The notes: generated from the sequence alone by a model not told the origin. Numbered from the stretch's first letter, positions 41,161 through 50,232 are shown. The stretch is DNA of 64,000 bases from Plantibacter auratus (GCF_050587365.1 NZ_JBOBFV010000002.1:558001-622000); one strand, 5' to 3'. A program made the numbers and translations.

Positions 41161-41207
41161 CACACCTCACCACCAGCAACACGATGAAGCATCTAGGAGA
41201 CGGAACC

Positions 41208-41798
41208 ATGGGTCTGAGTCTGGAAAAGGGCCAGTCGCTCTCACTGACGAAGCAGGACGGCGGGTCGCTCACGCGGATCCGCCTCGGTCTCGGCTGGGAC
41301 GGCGTCGCACCGGTGAAGCGCGGCTTCTTCGGCCGCTCGTCCGCACCCGACATCGACCTGGACGCCTCAGCGATCTTCTTCGACGCCACCGGCAAGGTGC
41401 TCGACACCATCTGGTTCCAGCAGCTCGCGAGCAAGGACGGCTCGGCCAGCCACACCGGCGACAACCTCACGGGTGCCGGCGACGGCGACGACGAGACGAT
41501 CCTCGTCGACCTCTCGAGGGTCGCCCCGTCCGTCCAGCAGATCGTGTTCGTGATCAGCAGCTACAGCCGCCAGACCTTCGACACCGTGCAGAACGCCTTC
41601 AGCCGGATCATCGACGACTCGACCCCCGGCTCGCCCGAGGTCGCCCGCTACCAGCTCACCGACTCCGGTCCGCACACCGCGATGATCATGTCGAAGGTCT
41701 CGCGCGAGGGCAACGGCTGGACCTTCAAGGCGATCGGCGAGCGCGCCAACGGGCGTTCCGTCATGGACCTCCTCGGCCCGGCCGCCCAGGCCCTCTGA
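41208..41798 (+). CDS. terD: TerD-domain calcium-binding stress protein
   Basis: The 196-residue protein is one TerD domain. The calcium-site motif is at DIDLDASAIFF (residues 48-58), and the second acidic loop is GDNLTGAGDGDDETI near residue 85. The strand IVFVISSYSRQTFDTVQNAF fits the family. It is a divergent member: it has an insertion (PVKRGFFGRSSAP) before the calcium motif, as in the subgroup near TerD/TerZ. TerD proteins are cytoplasmic and membrane-associated scaffolds in metal stress. GGAGACGG precedes the ATG. Confidence 0.92.
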   Translation: MGLSLEKGQSLSLTKQDGGSLTRIRLGLGWDGVAPVKRGFFGRSSAPDIDLDASAIFFDATGKVLDTIWFQQLASKDGSASHTGDNLTGAGDGDDETILVDLSRVAPSVQQIVFVISSYSRQTFDTVQNAFSRIIDDSTPGSPEVARYQLTDSGPHTAMIMSKVSREGNGWTFKAIGERANGRSVMDLLGPAAQAL

Positions 41799-41856
41799 GC
41801 ACCACCCGCAGCAGTCCCCCGCGCGCCAGCGCAGTTCCGAAGGAGAAGCGATCACC

Positions 41857-42435
41857 ATGGCAGGACTCACCCTCGAAAAGGGCAACAACCTCTCGCTCAC
41901 CAAGACCAGCCCCGGCCTGACGGTCGCGACGGTCGGTCTCGGGTGGGACCCGCGCACCACGAGCGGTGAGGCCTTCGACCTCGACGCCTCCGCGCTGCTC
42001 GTCGGCGCGAACGGCAAGGTGCGCTCCTCCGCCGACTTCATCTTCTACAACCAGCCCGCCTCGGCGGACGGCTCCGTCAAGCACCTCGGCGACAACCGCA
42101 CCGGCGACGGCGAGGGCGACGACGAGCAGATCTCGGTCGACCTGAACGCGGTCGGGGCAGACGTCGAGCGCGTGATCATCGCCGTGTCGATCGACAAGGC
42201 GGACGAGCGTCGCCAGAACTTCGGCCAGGTCCGCGGAGCGTACTGCCGCATCGTCGACCAGGACGGCACCGAGATCGTCCGCTTCGACCTCAGCGAGGAC
42301 GCCGCCCCCGAGACCGCCATGCTGTTCTCGGAGCTCTACCGCAACGGATCCGAGTGGAAGTTCAAGGCCGTCGGCCAGGGCTACACCACCGGTCTTGCCG
42401 GCATCGCCGGCGACTTCGGCGTCCCGCTCGGCTGA
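41857..42435 (+). CDS. terD: TerD-domain calcium-binding stress protein (TerD/TerE type)
   Basis: The 192-residue protein is a classic TerD/TerE: GLTLEKGNNLSLTK at the start, calcium motif FDLDASALLVG (residues 40-50), GDNRTGDGEGDDEQI near residue 77, and the signature end ELYRNGSEWKFKAVGQGY. All calcium-binding acidic residues are kept. GAAGGAGAAG precedes the ATG. The gene lies 58 bases after the first terD. Confidence 0.95.
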   Translation: MAGLTLEKGNNLSLTKTSPGLTVATVGLGWDPRTTSGEAFDLDASALLVGANGKVRSSADFIFYNQPASADGSVKHLGDNRTGDGEGDDEQISVDLNAVGADVERVIIAVSIDKADERRQNFGQVRGAYCRIVDQDGTEIVRFDLSEDAAPETAMLFSELYRNGSEWKFKAVGQGYTTGLAGIAGDFGVPLG

Positions 42436-42487
42436 GCACCGACGCCTCCACCACGAGCAAGCCACACACGAGAGCAAGGTCGACCGT

Positions 42488-43699
42488 ATGAGCACGCCAC
42501 TCACTCCGCCAGACGCCAACGAACAGGCAGCAGCCTCCCTCGTGCTGCACGCTCCGGATGCACCGGACGTCGTGCAGGCCGAAGAGGCACCGGGCATGGT
42601 CCCCGTCCCGGCGGAGCGCCAGACGGAGATCCAGCAGCAGGCGCGCTCCTTCGTGACGGAGGTCGCGACGCTCGACCCGCGCTCGCCCGAGTTCACGCAG
42701 AAGATCGAGGGTATCTCCCAGATCGGCGGCAAGGAGATGGTGCAGTCGAGCGGGTACTCCTCCCGCATGCTCGACCGCTCGTCGACCTCGGTCGCCGGTG
42801 CGAAGCGTTCGGGTGACAGCGCGCAGATCAAGGTCGCGACCACGCTCGGCGACCTCCGCAGCACCGTCGAGGACCTCACGCCGAACCAGGCGGACCTCGG
42901 CGTCGGGCGCAAGATCCTCGGGTTCATCCCGGGCGGCAACAAGCTCGCCAAGTACTTCCAGAAGTACGAGTCCGCGCAGACCCAGCTCGACAAGATCATC
43001 AAGTCGCTCATGGCCGGTCAGGACGAGCTCCTGAAGGACAACGCCGCCCTCGCCGGCGAGAAGGTCCAGCTCTGGGAGACGATGCAGGCGCTCAGTGAGT
43101 ACGCCGTCTTCGCGAAGGCGCTCGACGCCGCCTGCGTCGCCAAGATCGACGAAGCCCGCTCCTCCGGACGCATCGAGGAAGCCCAGAAGCTCGAGGCCGA
43201 CGTCCTCTTCCCCGTCCGCCAGCGTCACCAGGACATCCTCACGCAGCTCGCCGTCTCGGTGCAGGGCTACCTGGCGATGGACCTCATTCGCAAGAACAAC
43301 CTCGAGCTCATCAAGGGTGTCGACCGCGCTCGCACCACGACGATCGCCGCCCTGCGGACCGCCGTCGTCGTCGCGCAGGCCCTCGCGAACCAGAAGATGG
43401 TCCTCGACCAGATCGACGCGATCAACACCACGACGAACAACATGATCCTGCAGACGAGCGAGATGCTGAAGGACCAGACCACGCGCATCCACCAGCAGGC
43501 CTCCACCGCGGGTGTCAGCGTCGAGACCCTGCAGCGCGCGTTCGACAACGTCTTCCAGACCATGGACGCGATCGACACCTTCCGTGCCGAAGCCGCCAAG
43601 AACATGGAGGGCACCGTCAACGCGCTCGAGTCTGGTCTCGAGAAGGCGAAGCCGTACCTCGAGCGCAGCCGTCAGGCCGAGCAGCGCGAACTGCGGTAG
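42488..43699 (+). CDS. telA: Toxic anion resistance protein TelA
   Basis: The 403-residue, all-helical protein is a TelA/YceH-type member, with long coiled segments and the conserved FGLG-like core around GRKILGFIPGGNKLAKYFQKYESAQTQLDKII (residues about 140-170). TelA is linked to tellurite and other anion stress and, in Ter loci, is proposed to form membrane-associated complexes with TerD. It carries no membrane helix. It sits between terD and an XpaC-like gene, its usual partner. Confidence 0.92.
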   Translation: MSTPLTPPDANEQAAASLVLHAPDAPDVVQAEEAPGMVPVPAERQTEIQQQARSFVTEVATLDPRSPEFTQKIEGISQIGGKEMVQSSGYSSRMLDRSSTSVAGAKRSGDSAQIKVATTLGDLRSTVEDLTPNQADLGVGRKILGFIPGGNKLAKYFQKYESAQTQLDKIIKSLMAGQDELLKDNAALAGEKVQLWETMQALSEYAVFAKALDAACVAKIDEARSSGRIEEAQKLEADVLFPVRQRHQDILTQLAVSVQGYLAMDLIRKNNLELIKGVDRARTTTIAALRTAVVVAQALANQKMVLDQIDAINTTTNNMILQTSEMLKDQTTRIHQQASTAGVSVETLQRAFDNVFQTMDAIDTFRAEAAKNMEGTVNALESGLEKAKPYLERSRQAEQRELR

Positions 43700-43754
43700 C
43701 CTCACGCTCGGGTGATCGGGCGCACGGGTCGCTGAGGACGAAGGGGGACGAGGG

Positions 43755-44270
43755 ATGGCATTCGGACGACTGCTGAACGCACTGCGGACCGGCGGGGCCG
43801 AGCCGCTCGGCGTCATCGACGCCACGCCGGCGCCCGTCGGTGAGACCGAGGACGAGCAGACGGCCCGGCACCTCGACGAACTCCGCGACTCGGTGCGCTC
43901 CGTGGGGCGCGACCTCCCCACGCTGCTCACCTCGCAGCTCCGACAGATCGACGACCAGTTGCGCCTCGTCGTCGCGACCATCGCCGACCAGGGTGCGTCG
44001 ACCGAGCAGCGCGTGCTCCTCGCCGCGATGGTGACGGACTACCTCCCGAGCCCGCTGCGCTCCTTCCTCGCGCTGCCGGCCGCGGACCGCACCGACGACT
44101 CCCGCAGCACGATCGTCTTCGCCCGTCAGCTGGAGCTCATCGAGGAGACCATCCGCGACCTCCTCAACCAGATCCGCATCGGCGCGATCGCCGAACTCTC
44201 GACGCACGGTCGCTTCCTCTCCGACAAGTTCCAGGAGCCCGACGCCGGTCTCGTGCTGGGGGCGCACTGA
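43755..44270 (+). CDS. XpaC-like helical partner of TelA
   Basis: The 171-residue protein is helical and acidic. Its C-terminal half (TDYLPSPLRSFLALPAADR, then LELIEETIRDLLNQ and GRFLSDKF) resembles the end of XpaC-family proteins that accompany TelA, which also have a YLPxxL..YLALP motif. The N-terminal half is a likely coiled coil. The family match is by eye and not certain. It is coupled by TGATG to the next gene. Confidence 0.6.
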   Translation: MAFGRLLNALRTGGAEPLGVIDATPAPVGETEDEQTARHLDELRDSVRSVGRDLPTLLTSQLRQIDDQLRLVVATIADQGASTEQRVLLAAMVTDYLPSPLRSFLALPAADRTDDSRSTIVFARQLELIEETIRDLLNQIRIGAIAELSTHGRFLSDKFQEPDAGLVLGAH

Positions 44271-44821
44271 TGGCGTCGCTGATCGCGGGCGCGAACGCCG
44301 CGCTCACCGCCGAGAACCCCGGCCTCGACGCCGTGCTCATCGGGTTCGGCTGGGACGTCATCGCGAGCCGCGGGCCGCAGAGCGAACCCGTGCCGCTGGC
44401 GATCATGTGCGGCGACGACGGCAAGGCGCTGTCCGACGACCACCTCGTGTTCTTCAACCAGGTCGAAAGCCAGGACGGCGCGGTCACCTTCTCGTCCGAG
44501 GCCGACGACGAGGAGATCGACGTCGAGCTGTCGCGGGTGCCGGACGCCGTGTCGAAGATCGCCTTCCTGCTCTACATCGACCCCGACGTCCGCGGTCCCG
44601 GCGACTTCTCGCCTGTGCGCTCGGCGTTCGTCCGCGTCGCCACACCCGACGGTCGGGAGCTCGTGCGCTTCGACGTGCCGATCGCGGAGGTCCGCAGCAG
44701 CCAGGCGCTGCTCCTGGCCGAGCTGTACCGGCACCGCTCGGACTGGAAGTTCCGCGCCCTCGGGCAGGGGTACGCCGGTGGGCTCGCCGGCGTGGCGCGC
44801 GACTTCAGAATCGACCTCTGA
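44270..44821 (+). CDS. Degenerate TerD-domain protein
   Basis: The 183-residue protein aligns with TerD along its length: LDAVLIGFGWDV, LVFFNQVESQDGAVTF, VSKIAFLLYIDP and the strong end ELYRHRSDWKFRALGQGYAGGLAGVARDF. The calcium motif DLDASA is replaced by PLAIMC (residues 42-47), and the second acidic loop is reduced to SEADDEEID. It probably keeps the fold but binds calcium poorly. It starts the tightly coupled run of genes that ends at 50220. Confidence 0.85.
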   Translation: MASLIAGANAALTAENPGLDAVLIGFGWDVIASRGPQSEPVPLAIMCGDDGKALSDDHLVFFNQVESQDGAVTFSSEADDEEIDVELSRVPDAVSKIAFLLYIDPDVRGPGDFSPVRSAFVRVATPDGRELVRFDVPIAEVRSSQALLLAELYRHRSDWKFRALGQGYAGGLAGVARDFRIDL

Positions 44822-44824
44822 GCC

Positions 44825-45673
44825 GTGCCGCTCAACACCTCCCCGGTGCGACGGGACATCGACTACCTCCGTCGTCGGGTGAAGCCGAGACCTGAGCCGG
44901 TGGCGCAGGCGGAACCGGTGGCGAGCGCCCCGGCGGCACCTCCCCCCGCAACGCCCGCCGCGTCGGCAGCACCGTCGACGGGACTCACGCTCGGCGGGCC
45001 GTCGACGCCCGCCGCCGCACCCCCTGCCCCGGCGGCATCGGCAGCGCCGTCTGCACCGTCTGCACCCTCGACAGGACTCTCGCTCGGCGGATCCTCGTCG
45101 CCCGCTCCCGCTACGCCGTCGGGACGCCCCGCCACCACACCCGCCGCAGCTCCGACGACCCCGCAGCCCTTCCCGGCCCCGACAGCCGAGGAGGTCCGCG
45201 TCCTCGACGACGAGACCCCACTGGTCCGGCTCGACCCACGTCAGTCCGCGATCGGCAGCCTCATCATCGGCGGAGCGACGGCGATCGTGTGGGAGACCGT
45301 CGAACTCGTGACGGGGGTCGCGACGGCCGACGGCATCGACGGCACGCCCGTGACGACGCCCGGCAACCGGCCGCTGCTCGGCTTCGACGGCGGCGACGCG
45401 ATCCTCGCGCTCCGGCACGTGCACCTCATCCGGCGGGCGTTGTTCGTCGGCACAGCCGGCCACCCACTGACGGTGCAGCTCTTCGACGGCGAGAGCTTCG
45501 CCGCCGCCGATGAGACCGGTGCCGCTCCGGTCGTCTCGCTGTTGCGCATCGGGTCGAGACTCGAACTCCGCCTCGAACCCCTTCCCGCCGAGATCCCCCT
45601 CGAGACGCTCCTGCAGCAGTTCGGCTTCGAGCCGACGCCGTACGTCGTCGCCCGCGAACCCCGGAGACGATGA
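44825..45673 (+). CDS. Proline/alanine-rich protein with a C-terminal domain of unknown function
   Basis: The 282-residue protein has a short basic head (RRDIDYLRRRVKPR), a Pro/Ala linker to residue 120 that holds two copies of APSTGL(T/S)LGG(P/S)S, and a globular domain at residues about 125-275. That domain includes GSLIIGGATAIVWE, ALRHVHLIRRALFVGT and LTVQLFDGESF and could be a shortened TerD-like beta-sandwich, but the match is weak. GTG at 44825 is three bases past the previous stop. It overlaps the CitE-like gene by ATGA, so it belongs to the Ter operon. Confidence 0.65.
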   Translation: MPLNTSPVRRDIDYLRRRVKPRPEPVAQAEPVASAPAAPPPATPAASAAPSTGLTLGGPSTPAAAPPAPAASAAPSAPSAPSTGLSLGGSSSPAPATPSGRPATTPAAAPTTPQPFPAPTAEEVRVLDDETPLVRLDPRQSAIGSLIIGGATAIVWETVELVTGVATADGIDGTPVTTPGNRPLLGFDGGDAILALRHVHLIRRALFVGTAGHPLTVQLFDGESFAAADETGAAPVVSLLRIGSRLELRLEPLPAEIPLETLLQQFGFEPTPYVVAREPRRR

Positions 45674-46869
45674 CCATGCGCCACTTCAGTTACGTCGACG
45701 ACAAGCGCGCGTCGCGGCTGTTCCACAAGCTCCCGAGCCCCATCAGCATCGACTCCCCGCCGGAACACGTGGCGGCGGCACTCGGCGCCACGCTCTACAG
45801 TCCCGGCACGCGCCCGACGCTCGCGAAGGACGTCGTGAAGCAGGCGAAGCACGGCTGCCTGAGCATGGTGCTGTGCCTCGAGGACTCGGTACCCGACGAC
45901 GCGGTCGAGTTCGCCGAGACGAACGTCGCGGAGGCGATGCAGCAGCTCGCCGCCAAGAGCTCGGGGTCCAAGCGCCCCGTGTTGCCGCTGCTCTTCATCC
46001 GCGTCCGCACGCCCGAGCAGCTCGAGCGGGTCGCCGGGCTCCTCGGTCCGGGACTCGACCTCCTGAGCGGCTTCGTCATCCCCAAGTACGAGAACAGCGA
46101 CGGGGTGGCGGACCGCTTCTTCGAAGCGCTCGGTCGCGTGCAGCGCGACTACGGGCAGGACGGGTCGAACGGCGCGCGTCGCCTCCGGGTCATGCCGATC
46201 CTCGAGTCGCCGCGGATGATCCACCGCGAGACCCGCGACGACACCCTCTCCGGGATCGTCGACGTCACCAAGGCCCACCGCGAGGACGTCCTGGCGGTCC
46301 GCATCGGCGCCACCGACCTCTCGAGCGCCTTCTCGCTCCGGCGCTCCCGCGACCTCACCGTGTACGACGTGAAACTCGTCTCCTCGGTCATCGCCGACGT
46401 CGTCAACGTCTTCGGTCGACCGGGCGACGACTTCGTCATCACCGGCACGGTCTGGGAGCACTTCCACAACGCGGAGCGGCTCATGCGCCCGCAGCTGCGC
46501 ATGACGCCGTTCCAGGACGCGAACGAGGCGCAGCTGCGTCAGAAGCTCCTCCTCAAGGGACTCGACGGCCTCATCCGCGAGATCGCGCTCGACCAGGCGA
46601 ACGGGCTGCTCGGCAAGACGGTCATCCACCCGAGCCACGTGCCGGTCGTCCACGCGATGTCGGTCGTGAGCCACGAGGAGTACGTCGACGCCCTCTCGGT
46701 CGTCGGCGATGTGGGCGGCGGTGCCAACGCCTCCCCCTACCGGAACAAGATGAACGAGATGAAGCCGCACCAGGCGTGGGCGCGCAAGACCCTGCTCCGC
46801 GCGGACGCCTTCGGGGTGGCAGCGGAGGAGACGACGTTCGTCGACCTCCTCGAGACGAGCATGCGGTGA
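45670..46869 (+). CDS. HpcH/HpaI aldolase / citrate-lyase-beta-like enzyme of Ter locus
   Basis: The 399-residue enzyme has a TIM-barrel of the CitE/HpcH group. LCLEDSVPDDAVE (near residue 68) and RIGATDLSSAF (near residue 215) supply the metal-binding acidic residues, and VIHPSHVPVVH near residue 320 fits the C-terminal motif. Such enzymes cleave or form C-C bonds of acyl-CoA or oxo-acids with magnesium. The Ter-associated type is proposed to help make a nucleoside-like compound. It overlaps the phosphoribosyltransferase gene by GTGA. Confidence 0.88.
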   Translation: MTMRHFSYVDDKRASRLFHKLPSPISIDSPPEHVAAALGATLYSPGTRPTLAKDVVKQAKHGCLSMVLCLEDSVPDDAVEFAETNVAEAMQQLAAKSSGSKRPVLPLLFIRVRTPEQLERVAGLLGPGLDLLSGFVIPKYENSDGVADRFFEALGRVQRDYGQDGSNGARRLRVMPILESPRMIHRETRDDTLSGIVDVTKAHREDVLAVRIGATDLSSAFSLRRSRDLTVYDVKLVSSVIADVVNVFGRPGDDFVITGTVWEHFHNAERLMRPQLRMTPFQDANEAQLRQKLLLKGLDGLIREIALDQANGLLGKTVIHPSHVPVVHAMSVVSHEEYVDALSVVGDVGGGANASPYRNKMNEMKPHQAWARKTLLRADAFGVAAEETTFVDLLETSMR

Positions 46870-48260
46870 CCGTATGGACGGGCCGCTTCGTCAGTGACGC
46901 CGTCGGCATCGGCCTGCGCTCGGACGCGTCCCGAAGCCTGATCCCGGTGGAGGACCTCGTCGGTCTCGCACTCCGCGACAACCCCAAACGCGCGCAGCTG
47001 CTCGTGTCGACGGTCCTCGCCAAACACGTGCCGACCGTGCCCGGCCTGGCACTCGCCGCCGGAGAACTGCTCGGACTGCTGGTGCGGAGCGCGCTCGACG
47101 GCAGCGATCCGGAGACGGCTCCGTTCGACACCGTGGCGCAGCTCCTGGCCCGTCGGGAACGGCCGGACGCTGACGGTCTCGCCGCCCTCACCGCCGTCCG
47201 CGAGCACCTCGCCCAGCTCCGCGATGCGGCCCCAGTGGCCGGGCCGGAGCTCGTCACCGTCGGCTACGCGGAGACGGCGACCGGGCTCGGCCACATCGTC
47301 GCCGACGCGCTCGGCTCGCCGTACCTCCACTCCACGAGACACGAGGCGGACGTGCCCTTCACCCCGTTCGAGGAGGAGCATTCGCACGCGAGCGACCACC
47401 GCCTGTACCCGAGCGACCCCGCGTGGGCCACGGTCGGCGGCACCACGGTGCTCGTCGACGACGAGTTGAGCACGGGACGCACCGTCCGCAACACGATCAC
47501 CGCCCTGCACGCCACCACGCCGCAGGCGCACTGGGTGGTCGCGGCCCTCATCGACCTCCGTTCGGATGCGGACCGGCAGCGCTTCGACGACCTCGCCCAC
47601 CGGCTCGGCACCCGGATCACCGTCGTGGCACTCGGTGTGGGTGCCGTCGACCTTCCGGAGGACGTCCTCGCCCGAGCGCGAGCGGTCATCGACGTTGCAC
47701 CCGCCGCATCGGTCGCGGGATCGACCACAGCCGGCGACGTCGTCGTCGTGGACGCCTCCGACCTGCCGCCCGTGCGGAGCGCACGCTTCGGTGCGCCAGG
47801 ACGCCTGGACGACGCGGTGACCGCCGCGATCGCCGACCGGGTCCTTCCGGAGCTGCCGGACGGCGAGGTCGTGGTGCTCGGCTCCGAGGAGTTCATCGCG
47901 GTCCCGCTGGCCGTCGCCGCCCACCTCGACCGCGCGCGCGGAGCGACGCGCTTCTCGACCACCACGCGGTCCCCCATCGCCGTCATCGACCGTGACGACT
48001 ACGCCATCGCGAGCGCGGTGTCCTTCACCAGCCACGACCGTACGATCGACGGCTTCGGACCCCGCTTCGCCTACAACCTCTCCCGCGGCGGCTCACGGTT
48101 CGCGGCGGTGGTCCTGTTCCCGGAGCCGGGCGCCGACCGCGAGCTCCTGCTTCGGCCCGACGGCGTCGTCGAGGCACTGCGGACCGTCACCGACCACGTC
48201 ATCGTCGTCCTCCTCACCGAATCCGTCCCGACCCCAGCCGAATGGAACCCCGCACCGTGA
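46866..48260 (+). CDS. Phosphoribosyltransferase with TRSP domain
   Basis: The 464-residue protein has an orotate-PRTase-like domain with the PRPP-binding motif VLVDDELSTGRT at residues 195-206. A C-terminal domain follows, with the eponymous TRSP motif at residues 367-370 (STTTRSPIAVID). The family (PRTase_2 plus TRSP) is found only in Ter-type stress loci. It should transfer a phosphoribosyl group from PRPP to an unknown base. It starts at GTG and overlaps both neighbours. Confidence 0.9.
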   Translation: MTVWTGRFVSDAVGIGLRSDASRSLIPVEDLVGLALRDNPKRAQLLVSTVLAKHVPTVPGLALAAGELLGLLVRSALDGSDPETAPFDTVAQLLARRERPDADGLAALTAVREHLAQLRDAAPVAGPELVTVGYAETATGLGHIVADALGSPYLHSTRHEADVPFTPFEEEHSHASDHRLYPSDPAWATVGGTTVLVDDELSTGRTVRNTITALHATTPQAHWVVAALIDLRSDADRQRFDDLAHRLGTRITVVALGVGAVDLPEDVLARARAVIDVAPAASVAGSTTAGDVVVVDASDLPPVRSARFGAPGRLDDAVTAAIADRVLPELPDGEVVVLGSEEFIAVPLAVAAHLDRARGATRFSTTTRSPIAVIDRDDYAIASAVSFTSHDRTIDGFGPRFAYNLSRGGSRFAAVVLFPEPGADRELLLRPDGVVEALRTVTDHVIVVLLTESVPTPAEWNPAP

Positions 48261-49411
48261 CCATCGACGCCGCCGCCCTCCCCGAGCCGCTCACCGGACC
48301 GGACTTCGGGTCCTACGACGCCTCGGAGGTGCGCTGGCTGCTGACCGACCTCGGCGACACCCGCCTCGAGGCCGACGCCTCCGAACGCGAGGCCGCTATC
48401 CAGAGCGGTCGCGCGCACTACGCCGAGTCGCTGCCCATCGAGTACCTGCCCTCCCCCGAGTACGAGGAGCTCTACCGCGACGCCCTCGCGCGCTCGAGCC
48501 GACGCCTCGCGGTGGCCGTCGGCGTCGTCACCGACCTCGTCCTGGCGTCCCGCGAGAACCGGCCAGTGCTGGTCTCCCTCGCCCGCGCCGGAACGCCCAT
48601 CGGGATCCTCATGCGTCGCTGGGCGAAGGAGGTCCGCGGGATCGACGTGCCGCACTACACGATGAGCATCGTGCGCGGTGTCGGCGTCGACGGGACCGCG
48701 CTGCGCTACCTCGCGGCGCACCACGACCCGGAGCAGATCGCGTTCGTCGACGGCTGGACCGGCAAGGGCGCCATCGCCCGCGAACTGACGGCGGCGCTGG
48801 AGCTCTTCGCCGAGACCGACGGCATCCGCTTCTCCGACGAACTGGCGGTCCTCGCCGACCCCGGACACTGCGTGCCCGTCTACGGCACGCGCGACGACTA
48901 CCTCATCCCCTCCGCGTGCCTGAACTCCACCGTCTCCGGCCTCGTGTCCCGCACGGTGTACAACCGCGATCTGCTCTCCGACGACCAGTTCCACGGTGCC
49001 AAGTTCTACCGCGAGCTGAGCAGTCACGACGTCTCCGGCGCCTTCCTCGACGCGGTCTCCAGCCGCTTCGCCGAGGTGGTCGACGACGTCGCAGCGGGCG
49101 TCGAGGAGGCCTCCACGGCCGATCGCGAACCGAGCTGGATCGGCTGGGAGGCCGTCGAGCGGATCCGGGAACAGTACGACATCCCGACCGTGAACCTCGT
49201 GAAGCCGGGTGTCGGCGAGACCACCCGCGTCCTGCTCCGTCGGGTGCCGTGGAAGGTGCTCGTGTCGCCGGACGCCCTCGACGACGTCGCGCACGTGCTC
49301 CTGCTCGCCGAGCAGCGCGGTGTGCCGGTCGAGGTCGTGCCCGGCTTGCCCTACAGCTGTGTCGGACTCATCAACCCGTTGAGCGACGCCGCGGCGGGAG
49401 ACGCCCAGTGA
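48242..49411 (+). CDS. StiP-family (PRTase-like) protein with PELOTA RNA-binding domain
   Basis: The 389-residue protein matches the StiP family of Ter loci: GSYDASEVRWLL at the start, SLARAGTPIGILMRRWAKE near residue 110, and VDGWTGKGAIARELTAAL near residue 175. The C-terminal 65 residues (VNLVKPGVGETTRVLLRR, then PVEVVPGLPYSC) form a PELOTA-type RNA-binding domain. The family is annotated either as a cysteine protease or as a phosphoribosyltransferase relative; the GWTGKG loop resembles a PRPP loop. It overlaps the previous gene by 19 bases. Confidence 0.85.
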   Translation: MEPRTVTIDAAALPEPLTGPDFGSYDASEVRWLLTDLGDTRLEADASEREAAIQSGRAHYAESLPIEYLPSPEYEELYRDALARSSRRLAVAVGVVTDLVLASRENRPVLVSLARAGTPIGILMRRWAKEVRGIDVPHYTMSIVRGVGVDGTALRYLAAHHDPEQIAFVDGWTGKGAIARELTAALELFAETDGIRFSDELAVLADPGHCVPVYGTRDDYLIPSACLNSTVSGLVSRTVYNRDLLSDDQFHGAKFYRELSSHDVSGAFLDAVSSRFAEVVDDVAAGVEEASTADREPSWIGWEAVERIREQYDIPTVNLVKPGVGETTRVLLRRVPWKVLVSPDALDDVAHVLLLAEQRGVPVEVVPGLPYSCVGLINPLSDAAAGDAQ

Positions 49412-50220
49412 GCGCCCTCGTCGCCTGCGACCTCGACCGAACGCTCATCTACTCGCCGAAGGCGTTCTGGCTCGAGACGCCGGACCCCGATGCGCCGTCG
49501 ATCATCGTCTCGGAGCTCTGGAACGGCGTGCCGATCTCGTTCATGACGCGCCATTCGGAGCGCCTGCTGATCGAGCTGCGCTCGCAGGCCGTCTTCATGC
49601 CCGTCACGACGCGAACCGTGGCGCAGTATCAGCGGGTGCAGCTGCCGGGTGGTGCGCCCGATTACGCGATCACGAGCAACGGCGGCGAGATCCTCGTCGA
49701 CGGCGTCCCGGACGCCGACTGGCGCGGTCGCGTGCGAGCGCACCTCACCGACCACACCGCTCCGCTCGACGAGGCGCTCGCGCGCTTCGAGGAGCTTGCC
49801 TCGCCCACCTGGATCCTCAAGACGAACGTCGCGGACGCGCTGTTCTTCTACTCGATCGTCGAGCGCGACGCGATCCCGGCGGGCTGGCTCGAACAGGTCG
49901 AGCAGGAGTGCGAACGGCTCGGATGGACGGTGTCGCTGCAGGGACGCAAGCTCTACTGCGTGCCGCGCACGCTCACGAAGCACGACGCCGTCAGCGAGGT
50001 CGCCCGTCGCCTCGACGGACCTCTCGTCCTCGCGGCCGGTGACTCGCTCCTCGACCAGTCGATGCTGGAGACCGCCGACCTCGCGTTCCGGCCGGCGCAC
50101 GGCGAGCTCGACGACGAGGGCTTCACGATCGACACGCTGACGGTCACCGAGCGGCGCGGCATCCTCGCCGGCGAGGAACTGCTGCGGCTGATGACGGCGG
50201 CAGCCGTCCGGGGCCGCTGA
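49408..50220 (+). CDS. HAD-superfamily phosphatase of Ter locus
   Basis: The 270-residue protein has HAD motif I as ACDLDRTLIYS (nucleophile Asp8, Asp10), motif II Thr in PVTTRT, a C2-type cap in the middle, the motif III lysine in RTLTKHDAVSEV and motif IV GDSLLDQSML. It should remove a phosphate, fitting the last step to a nucleoside-like product. It starts with GTG overlapping the StiP gene and ends the operon, 13 bases from the convergent moeA. Confidence 0.88.
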   Translation: MSALVACDLDRTLIYSPKAFWLETPDPDAPSIIVSELWNGVPISFMTRHSERLLIELRSQAVFMPVTTRTVAQYQRVQLPGGAPDYAITSNGGEILVDGVPDADWRGRVRAHLTDHTAPLDEALARFEELASPTWILKTNVADALFFYSIVERDAIPAGWLEQVEQECERLGWTVSLQGRKLYCVPRTLTKHDAVSEVARRLDGPLVLAAGDSLLDQSMLETADLAFRPAHGELDDEGFTIDTLTVTERRGILAGEELLRLMTAAAVRGR

Positions 50221-50232
50221 CCCGAGGCGCGA

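Noticed and set aside
41208..50220. Ter-locus ATP-grasp ligase or TerB/TerY genes
   Set aside because: None of the frames in the block shows their motifs, so they are absent from this window.
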